Of a DNA stretch of 64,000 bases, positions 58,739-64,000 are shown in pieces. The translations under genes were made by a program, and so were the position numbers. The notes under the pieces were generated by a model, which did no database searches, was not told the origin of the DNA, and worked only from the letters and a program-made list of their open reading frames with translations. This DNA is from Actinospineispora eucalypti. GTDB taxonomy: Bacteria; Actinomycetota; Actinomycetes; Mycobacteriales; Pseudonocardiaceae. How positions within the stretch are numbered: position 1 is the first letter of the stretch; each line of letters starts with the position of its first letter. Location of the stretch: NCBI GenBank assembly GCA_014208095.1, contig JACHMT010000001.1:2170001-2234000 (forward strand). Reading direction: 5' to 3'.

Positions 58739-59389
58739 CTACCGGTCCCGTACGTGCGCCGGCACCGGGACGTCGGCCGGCAGCAGCGGGCACGGCCGCG
58801 GCGGCCCGTAGCTGGTGTTCACCGGCAACACTCCGGCCCACACGCCCGCCGTGGCCACGTCGGTGTCCTGGTCCACGGGCGGTCCGCCGCGCGCCTTCAC
58901 GCTCGCCTCGGTGAGCCGGACCGCCAGCACGGCGGTGGCGGCCAGCTCCTTGCGGTTCGGCCGGCGGGCGTGGTTCCAGGAGCCGGGGGTGGTGTGTTCC
59001 ACGATGGCCTCGAGGGCGAGCAGCTTCTCCTCGGGGTCGGTGACCGGCCGGGCGGCGCCGTAGATCACGGCGGAGCGGAAGTTGGCCGAGTGGGAGAACA
59101 CCGAGCGGCTGTACACCAGCCCGTCCACCAGGCTGACCGTGATGCACACCTCCGCGCCGGAACCGCCGCGCAGGCTGCGCGCGCCGGTGGACCCGTGCAG
59201 GTAGAGCGTGTCCTCCAGGTAACCGAAGCAGGTGGGGAGCACCATCGGGGCGCCGGCCGGGTCGTCGCCGGCCACGCCGAGGTGGCAGATGAGTGCCTCG
59301 TCGAGCACCCGGTACAACTCGGCGCGGTCGGCGCGGGTGCGTTCGGAGTGTCGGCCCAGTTGGGTGCGTGGGGTGGTGGATAGCTCCAT
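58739..59389 (-). CDS. Pyridoxamine 5'-phosphate oxidase-like FMN protein
   Basis: 216 residues. Split-barrel flavoprotein: ICHLGVAGDDPAGAPMVLPTCFGYLEDTLYLHGSTGARSLR (about 33-73), VCITVSLVDGLVYSRSVFSHSANFRSAVIYG, HTTPGSWNHARRPNRKELAAT. ATG 59389. It is divergent from a MocR-type regulator, which in other genomes controls vitamin B6 genes, so pyridoxal or F420/FMN-linked redox chemistry is plausible; the family is functionally diverse. Confidence 0.85.
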   Translation of the reverse strand: MELSTTPRTQLGRHSERTRADRAELYRVLDEALICHLGVAGDDPAGAPMVLPTCFGYLEDTLYLHGSTGARSLRGGSGAEVCITVSLVDGLVYSRSVFSHSANFRSAVIYGAARPVTDPEEKLLALEAIVEHTTPGSWNHARRPNRKELAATAVLAVRLTEASVKARGGPPVDQDTDVATAGVWAGVLPVNTSYGPPRPCPLLPADVPVPAHVRDR

Positions 59390-59412
59390 GTCGCCATGGT
59401 CGGTCGGAGAGT

Positions 59413-59437
59413 GGCATTCTGACAGGGCCATTTCAGA
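59413..59437. promoter_or_regulatory. Possible direct-repeat operator for the MocR-type regulator
   Basis: GGCATTCTGA (59413) and GCCATTTCAGA (59427) are similar direct copies 14 bp apart in the 80-bp divergent region; MocR regulators usually bind direct repeats. Confidence 0.3.
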
Positions 59438-59470
59438 GCAAACAAGACAGTCCACTTGAGGGAGGGCGCT

Positions 59471-60904
59471 GTGGCGGTGGACGAACTGCCGATCGTGCTG
59501 GACCGCGAGGCCGAGGCGCCGCTCGCCGTCCAGGTGGCCGACGCACTGCGGGCCGCCGCGGCGGGCGGGGTGCTGCGGGTGGGGGAGCGGCTGAGCTCCA
59601 CCCGCGCGCTGGCCGCCCGGCTGCGGGTGAGCCGCAGCGTGGTGGCCGCCGCGTACGACCAGTTGCTGGCCGAGGGCTGGCTGGTCGGCCGGCGGGGTTC
59701 CGGCACGTACCTGGCGGCCGCGCCGAACACCAGCGCCGGGCAACCCGCCCCCGCCCCGCGCCCGGCCGCCCCGCCCGCCGCGCGGGTGGACCTGAACAGC
59801 GGCCGCCCCTGCCTCGAGGTGCTGGACCGGGCGGCCTGGCGACGCGCCTGGCGGGCGGCGGCGGACCGGCGCCCGGACACCTTGCCGGACTACCCGGGAC
59901 GGCCCGAGTTCCGCCGCGCCGTGGTCGAGCACCTGCTCCGTCACCGGGGCCTCAACGCCCACCCGGACCAGGTGCTGGCCACCGCCGGGGTGACCGCGGG
60001 CCTGCACGAGGTGGCCGCCCGGCTGCCGCCGGGCGCGGTCGTCGCCATGGAGGAGCCCGGCTACCAGCGCGCGGCGAACGCACTGCTGGACCGGGGCCTG
60101 CGGGTGGTCCCGGCCGAGATGGACGACGACGGCCTGCGGGTGGACCGCCTGCCGGCCGGGCTGGCCGCCGTCTACTGCACCCCGGCGCACCAGTTCCCCC
60201 TGGGCAGCCGGCTGCCGGCGGACCGGAGGGTGGCGCTGGTGGAGCGGGCCCGCGCGGAGGGCTTCCTGGTGATCGAGGACGACTACGACGGCGAGCTGCG
60301 TTACGACGTGGCCCCGCTGCCGTTGCTGGTGGCGCTCGGCCCGGACGTGGTCGCCCACCTGGGCACGGCCAGCAAGCTGCTCACCCCGACGCTGGGCGTC
60401 GGCTGGCTGGTCGCCCCGCCCGCGCTGCACGCCGGCGTACTGGCCGCCCGGGAGCGCAGTGGCAGCCGGCCCTCGCCGGCCGGCCAGCTGGTGTTCGCCG
60501 GGTTGGCCGAGTACGGCGACCTGGCGCGGCACCTGCGCCGGCTGCGGGCCACCCTGGCGGTGCGCCGGGAGATGGTGATCGAGGCGATGGCCGGTTCCGG
60601 GGCCCCGGTGCTCGGCGACGCGGCCGGTGCGCACCTGCGGGTGGGGCTGCCCTCGGCGGCGGCGGAGCGCGCGGTGGTCGCCGGGGCGGACGCGGCCGGC
60701 GTGCTGGTGCCTCCGCTCGGCGACTACCACGTGGGAGCGGCCAGGGTGTTCGGCGTATCGGTGGGGTACGCCGGGCCCGGGACGGCGGAGCTGCGCCGGG
60801 CGGTGCCGGTGGTCGCGGACCTGGTCGGCGAGGCCTGGTCAGGGCAGGGTGTTCCCGCACGCGCCACACTGGGCGCGCGCTCGGCCGAGCGCCTTCGGCG
60901 CTAG
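59471..60904 (+). CDS. MocR-type GntR/aminotransferase fusion regulator (PdxR-like)
   Basis: 477 residues from GTG 59471, which has GGAGGG just upstream. N-terminal GntR winged helix (about 15-80; PLAVQVADALRAAAAGGVLRVGERLSSTRALAARLRVSRSVV) and a class I aminotransferase fold with PLP lysine in GTASKLLTP, DYPGRPEFRRAV and IEDDYDGELRYD. Such proteins sense PLP and activate pdx genes. Divergent from a PNPOx-like gene, its probable target. The stop codon shares CTAG with the convergent LysE gene. Confidence 0.9.
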   Translation: MAVDELPIVLDREAEAPLAVQVADALRAAAAGGVLRVGERLSSTRALAARLRVSRSVVAAAYDQLLAEGWLVGRRGSGTYLAAAPNTSAGQPAPAPRPAAPPAARVDLNSGRPCLEVLDRAAWRRAWRAAADRRPDTLPDYPGRPEFRRAVVEHLLRHRGLNAHPDQVLATAGVTAGLHEVAARLPPGAVVAMEEPGYQRAANALLDRGLRVVPAEMDDDGLRVDRLPAGLAAVYCTPAHQFPLGSRLPADRRVALVERARAEGFLVIEDDYDGELRYDVAPLPLLVALGPDVVAHLGTASKLLTPTLGVGWLVAPPALHAGVLAARERSGSRPSPAGQLVFAGLAEYGDLARHLRRLRATLAVRREMVIEAMAGSGAPVLGDAAGAHLRVGLPSAAAERAVVAGADAAGVLVPPLGDYHVGAARVFGVSVGYAGPGTAELRRAVPVVADLVGEAWSGQGVPARATLGARSAERLRR

Positions 60905-61506
60905 AGCGCGGCAAGCAGGCCGACGCCGAGCAGCAGCATGCAGGTGGCGGAGATCCGGGAGATCAGCGCCACCGCGCCGGGCCGGGCCCGCCGGATGCGC
61001 CGGGCCGACGCGCCGACCAGCAGGTAGACCACCGCACAGGTCAGCGAGAACAGCAGGCCCAGCGCGGCCAGCTGGCCGGGTATCGGCCAGCTCGACGCCG
61101 GGTCGGTGAACTGGGGCAGGGTGGCCAGGAAGATGAGCAGGCCCTTTGGGTTCAGGCCGCTCACGCCGACGCCCCGGGCGATGACCGACAGGGGGCCGCG
61201 CACGGTGGGTTCCGCCGCGCCGGGCAGTGACGCGGGGCGGAGCAGGCCGCCGACGCCGAGCCACACCAGGTACCCGCCGCCGAGCACGCTCAGCACGGTC
61301 AGCGCGGCCGGGGTGGTGACGACCAGCGCGCCGATGCCGGCGGCGACCGCGGCGGTCATGGCCAGGTAGCCGAGCACGATCCCGGCGGCGGCCGGGACGA
61401 CGTGCCCGCGCAGGCCGGCGCCGATGGCGAACGCCCAGTCCGGGCCGGGCACGACGATGAGCAGGGCGGCTACCGCCCAGAAACCGAAGAAGGCACTGGC
61501 TGGCAT
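60901..61506 (-). CDS. LysE-family amino acid exporter
   Basis: 201 residues. Six hydrophobic segments; LysE signature ALLIVVPGPDWAFAIGAGLRGH near 13-34 and GLNPKGLLIFLATLPQF. ATG 61506; TAGCGT on the minus strand lies 8 nt upstream (leaderless). Divergent from an Lrp/AsnC regulator, the usual partner of such exporters; likely induced by its substrate amino acid. Overlaps the MocR-type gene by 4 bp at the shared CTAG. Confidence 0.9.
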   Translation of the reverse strand: MPASAFFGFWAVAALLIVVPGPDWAFAIGAGLRGHVVPAAAGIVLGYLAMTAAVAAGIGALVVTTPAALTVLSVLGGGYLVWLGVGGLLRPASLPGAAEPTVRGPLSVIARGVGVSGLNPKGLLIFLATLPQFTDPASSWPIPGQLAALGLLFSLTCAVVYLLVGASARRIRRARPGAVALISRISATCMLLLGVGLLAAL

Positions 61507-61571
61507 ACCTGGAACGCTATGTCCGAATCGCCGGGATGTGCTTCCAAGTTCTGTTGCCAATCGGCGCTGTG

Positions 61572-61590
61572 ATGGAAAAATCTTCTCCAT
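61572..61590. promoter_or_regulatory. Lrp-type palindrome covering the lrp start codon
   Basis: ATGGAAAAATCTTCTCCAT is an A+T-rich 19-bp imperfect palindrome (perfect 5-bp ends), ending in the ATG (61589) of the Lrp gene, 66 bp from the divergent LysE start. Confidence 0.5.
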
Positions 61591-62041
61591 GGACGCGATC
61601 GACCGGAAGATCCTTGCCACACTGCAGGAACAGGGCCGGTTGACGCTCACCGAGCTGGCCGCCCGGGTGAAGCTGAGCGTGTCCCCGTGTCACCGGCGCC
61701 TGCGTGAGCTGGAGCGCACCGGGGCGATCCTCGGTTACCGCGCCGTGGTGGACCCGGCCGCGCTCGGCCTGACGTTCGAGGCGCTGGTGTTCGTCACCAT
61801 GCGCCAGGAGGACCGGGACACCCTGCTGGCCTTCGAGGAGGCAGTCGCCCGGATCCCCAACGTGTTGCTGGCCCAGCGGCTGTTCGGCGACCCGGACTAC
61901 CTGCTGCGGGTCGTGACCGCCGACCTGGCGGCCTACCAGCGGCTGCAGGACGAGGTGCTGGCCGGCCTGCCCGGGATGGCCCGGATGAACTCCACCCTGG
62001 TGATGAAGCGCGTGGTGGACGACCGCCCGCTGCCGGCGTGA
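61589..62041 (+). CDS. Lrp/AsnC family regulator
   Basis: 150 residues. MDAIDRKILATLQEQGRLTLTELAARVKLSVSPCHRRLRELERTGAI is the AsnC helix-turn-helix (1-47); the RAM ligand domain follows (ALVFVTMRQEDRDTLLAFEEAV, GDPDYLLRVVTADLAAYQRL). ATG 61589 gives the canonical N-terminus. Likely activates the adjacent LysE gene and represses itself through the palindrome over its start. Confidence 0.92.
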   Translation: MDAIDRKILATLQEQGRLTLTELAARVKLSVSPCHRRLRELERTGAILGYRAVVDPAALGLTFEALVFVTMRQEDRDTLLAFEEAVARIPNVLLAQRLFGDPDYLLRVVTADLAAYQRLQDEVLAGLPGMARMNSTLVMKRVVDDRPLPA

Positions 62042-62081
62042 GAGCTTGAGAGCCTGACCGGCGCTCCGCCGGGCCGCCAGC

Positions 62082-62087
62082 TACGCT
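62082..62087 (+). promoter_or_regulatory. -10 element for leaderless ddl mRNA
   Basis: TACGCT ends 8 nt before ATG 62096, placing the transcription start at the initiation codon. Confidence 0.4.
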
Positions 62088-62095
62088 CGCCGGCC

Positions 62096-63223
62096 ATGGA
62101 GCACCCTGGAACCGAGTCCGGCAAGATCCGAGTGGCGGTGGTCTTCGGCGGCCGCAGCAGCGAGCACGCCATCTCCTGCGTTTCCGCCGGCAGCGTGCTC
62201 ACCCACCTGGACCGGGAGCGGTTCGAAGTGGTTCCGGTGGGCATCACCACCGAGGGCCGCTGGGTGCTCGGCACGGACGACCCGGCGGTGCTGGCCATCC
62301 ACGACCGCGCGCTGCCCGAGGTGGACCCGGCCGGCGCCGGCCTCGCGCTGCCCGCCGACCCCACCCGGGGCGGCCTGGTGCTGCTGGACCCGGGCCGGGC
62401 CGGCGAGGTGCTCAGCGGGGTCGACGTGGTCTTCCCGGTGCTGCACGGCGCCTACGGCGAGGACGGCACCATCCAGGGCCTGCTCGAGCTCGCGGGCACC
62501 CCTTACGTGGGGGCGGGCGTGTTGGCCAGTGCGGTGGCGATGGACAAGGAGTTCGCCAAAAAGCTGCTGGCCGCCGAGGGCCTGCCGGTCGGGGACCTGG
62601 TGGTGCTGCGGCCCGGCACGGACACGCTGACCGACGAACAGCGGGAGCGGCTGGGCCTGCCGGTGTTCGTCAAGCCGGCGCGGGCCGGTTCCTCGGTGGG
62701 CATCACCCGGGTCGCCGACTGGGCCGACCTGCCGGCGGCCGTCCGGCTGGCCCGCCAGCACGACCCGAAGGTGCTGGTGGAGGCGGCGGTTCCGGGCCGG
62801 GAGGTGGAGGTCGCGGTGCTGGAGTTCCCGGACGGCTCGGTGCGGGCCAGCCTCCCGGGCGAGATCCGCATCGTCGGCGCGGGCACCGGTGGCGCGGTGC
62901 CGGACTTCTACGACTTCGCGGCCAAGTACCTGGACGACGTCACCGAGCTGGACATCCCGGCCAAGCTGGACGACGTGACCACCGAGCGGGTCCGCGAGCT
63001 GGGCATCGCCGCGTTCCGCGCGCTGGACTGCCAGGGCCTGTCCCGGGTGGACTTCTTCGTCACCGACGAGGGGGACGTGGTGCTGAACGAGGTGAACACC
63101 ATGCCCGGCTTCACCTCCATCTCGCTGTACCCGAAGGCCTGGGCGGTCACCGGGATCGACTACCCGACGCTGCTCACCACGCTGATCGAGACCGCACTGG
63201 CCCGGGGCACCGGGCTGCGATAG
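62096..63223 (+). CDS. ddl: D-alanine--D-alanine ligase
   Basis: 375 residues. ATP-grasp ligase for peptidoglycan precursor synthesis. [22 protein letters not shown] (14-35, catalytic glutamate), [42 protein letters not shown], and metal ligands in [31 protein letters not shown]. The tyrosine-type lid [10 protein letters not shown] (D-Ala-D-Ala type, not D-Lac) indicates a standard ligase. Confidence 0.96.
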   Translation: MEHPGTESGKIRVAVVFGGRSSEHAISCVSAGSVLTHLDRERFEVVPVGITTEGRWVLGTDDPAVLAIHDRALPEVDPAGAGLALPADPTRGGLVLLDPGRAGEVLSGVDVVFPVLHGAYGEDGTIQGLLELAGTPYVGAGVLASAVAMDKEFAKKLLAAEGLPVGDLVVLRPGTDTLTDEQRERLGLPVFVKPARAGSSVGITRVADWADLPAAVRLARQHDPKVLVEAAVPGREVEVAVLEFPDGSVRASLPGEIRIVGAGTGGAVPDFYDFAAKYLDDVTELDIPAKLDDVTTERVRELGIAAFRALDCQGLSRVDFFVTDEGDVVLNEVNTMPGFTSISLYPKAWAVTGIDYPTLLTTLIETALARGTGLR

Positions 63224-63492
63224 CGCTGGTCCGCCGTGGCCCGGGTGGGGCCGCGTTGCTTCCCGCGGCGCCGCACGGCCCGCACCATGGGCGGCTGTGA
63301 GGTTGCGCGGTGCCGGCTGGAGGGCGGCTTGGACAGCCGCTGGGGTGGCCTTGCCGCCGCCTGCACCGAGTTCATCCTGAGAGACCCTGCTGACCGGCGA
63401 AGGGTCTCTCAGGATGAGTTGATGTTGCACGGGCACACTGGAGCGACCGATGGTGCGGCGCCGGCGGCCAGGTCAACGCTTCGAAACCCGTC
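63224..63492. other. Intergenic region with a type 3-like unit between ddl and DUF3515 gene
   Basis: GGCGGCTTGGACAGCCGC at 63323-63340 is a single type 3-like unit in the ddl sense and can fold on itself (GCGGCT/AGCCGC). The terminator hairpin at 63372-63417 follows. Frame 63236-63496 shows no domain. Confidence 0.5.
63372..63417. terminator. Bidirectional terminator hairpin between ddl and DUF3515 gene
   Basis: A perfect 16-bp stem TCATCCTGAGAGACCC with its complement at 63402-63417, 14-nt loop. Serves both converging genes. Confidence 0.75.
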
Positions 63493-64000
63493 CTAGCGAG
63501 GTGGGAGTGCCGTGCGCACGGTGTCCGAGACGGTCTGAACCGGGCCGGTGCCGAGCGCCCGGGGCACGGTGAGCGCCAGGTAGACCGCGCGGTCCACGGC
63601 GATGAAGGTGTCCCGGTCCGGTTCGGAGAGGTTCAGCCAGCTCACACCGTTGATCACGATCAGCTGCGAGGTCGGGGTCAGCTCGGCCGGCCGGGGCAGC
63701 CCGCAGCGCAGGACCACCGGCTGCCGGCGGTCGCCGCCGGGCGCCCAGGCCTGGGCGCCGGCCGGGGCCGGGGCGGCCAGCGGCAACCGGTCCGCCACCC
63801 CCTGGCTGACCGGCAGCGCGGCGGGCAGCGCGGCCAGCAGCGCCGTGCAGGCCGGGGCGCCCGCGTCCGGCGCCTCCACCGGGGGCAGCGCGAGCGGGCC
63901 GGTGGAGGGCTCCGGGCGGGCGTCCCGACCGGCCCCGACGGCCAGCACGACGGCGCCCAGCAGCAACAGCACCGGCAGCACGAACAGCAGTACGGTGGCC
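63493..64000 (-). CDS. DUF3515 family protein, 5' end outside window
   Basis: At least 169 codons are visible. The frame stays open to the right edge (ATVLLFVLPVLLLLGAVVLAVGAG is the membrane segment), so the GTG at 63981 is probably internal and the true start lies beyond the window. The extracellular part has two cysteines (ACTALLAALPAALP and VLRCGLPRPAEL) and the family stretch INGVSWLNLSEPDRDTFIAVDRAVYLALTVP. Function unknown; the gene is regularly next to ddl in actinobacteria (Rv2980-like). Confidence 0.85.
   Translation of the reverse strand, partial: ATVLLFVLPVLLLLGAVVLAVGAGRDARPEPSTGPLALPPVEAPDAGAPACTALLAALPAALPVSQGVADRLPLAAPAPAGAQAWAPGGDRRQPVVLRCGLPRPAELTPTSQLIVINGVSWLNLSEPDRDTFIAVDRAVYLALTVPRALGTGPVQTVSDTVRTALPPR

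Noticed and set aside
63236..63496. 86-residue ORF between ddl and the DUF3515 gene
   Set aside because: Contains the terminator palindrome and a repeat unit; no ribosome site.

Overview
The window is about 70 percent G+C, with heavy GTG start use, overlapping ATGA/GTGA gene junctions and many promoters placed so that transcription would begin at the start codon. Gene content and order follow the Mycobacterium tuberculosis Rv2980-Rv3032 neighbourhood: GT4/GH57/methyltransferase, etfBA, GNAT+PlsC, cysteine desulfurase, mnmA, ligA, ACT protein, gatCAB, lppZ, DoxX, cfp6-like, ilvBNC, serA, leuB, IclR/leuCD, HU, mutT1, ppk, cofC/fbiD, gpsA, ddl, DUF3515. There are no mycobacterial lipid signatures, and many class F sortase, MacRS-type and MocR-type genes are present. 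I infer a filamentous actinomycete, most likely Pseudonocardiaceae. No plasmid, prophage or CRISPR is visible; this is core chromosome.

Layout. 1-4354: crotonase (cut by the edge), methyltransferase and a histidine kinase flanked by two paralogous LuxR-type response regulators. 4471-6550: nucleoside hydrolase, a 58-residue protein and a hexapeptide acyltransferase. 6799-10367: three-gene leftward operon matching mycobacterial methylglucose lipopolysaccharide genes. 10611-18565: etfBA, an OlsB/OlsA-like acyltransferase pair, cysteine desulfurase-mnmA (thiouridylation of tRNA), an NlpC/P60-type protein and a core MetE-like protein. 18633-28012: an ATP-grasp gene remnant, aminotransferase, YccF, ligA, BKACE protein, ACT protein and gatCAB. 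28016-43589: lppZ, DoxX, ilvD, cfp6-like, attenuator-controlled ilvBNC, an exporter, serA, a five-repeat surface protein with its sortase, and leuB. 43616-51131: NlpC/P60-EthD pair, attenuator-controlled cimA, FAD monooxygenase, tRNA-Gln, tRNA-Glu, ndgR-like regulator and leuCD. 51233-64000: HU, mutT1-ppk, cofC, plsC-gpsA, PNPOx/MocR pair, LysE/Lrp pair, ddl and DUF3515.

Functionally the window is rich in branched-chain amino acid synthesis: ilvB, ilvN, ilvC, ilvD, cimA, leuB, leuC and leuD are all here. The two entry points (ilvB and cimA) each carry a short Ile/Val/Leu-rich leader peptide, a GCGCGTCG hairpin and an intrinsic terminator, which is classical transcription attenuation.

The most unusual structure is not in the genes. 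Nearly every convergent gene junction that has any spare DNA carries a repeat element. Two families are tandem arrays with an exact 22-bp period (type 1 at 4373, 6565 and 51892; type 2 at 18564, 43604 and 48086). They share a base skeleton and sit just after a stop codon, usually behind a short G-free C-rich linker. They always point the same way relative to the gene they follow. A third family (about 62-bp units) follows gpsA and the PNPOx gene, and a 410-bp element with long inverted ends fills the junction at 23429-23838. I know of no described element with these properties.
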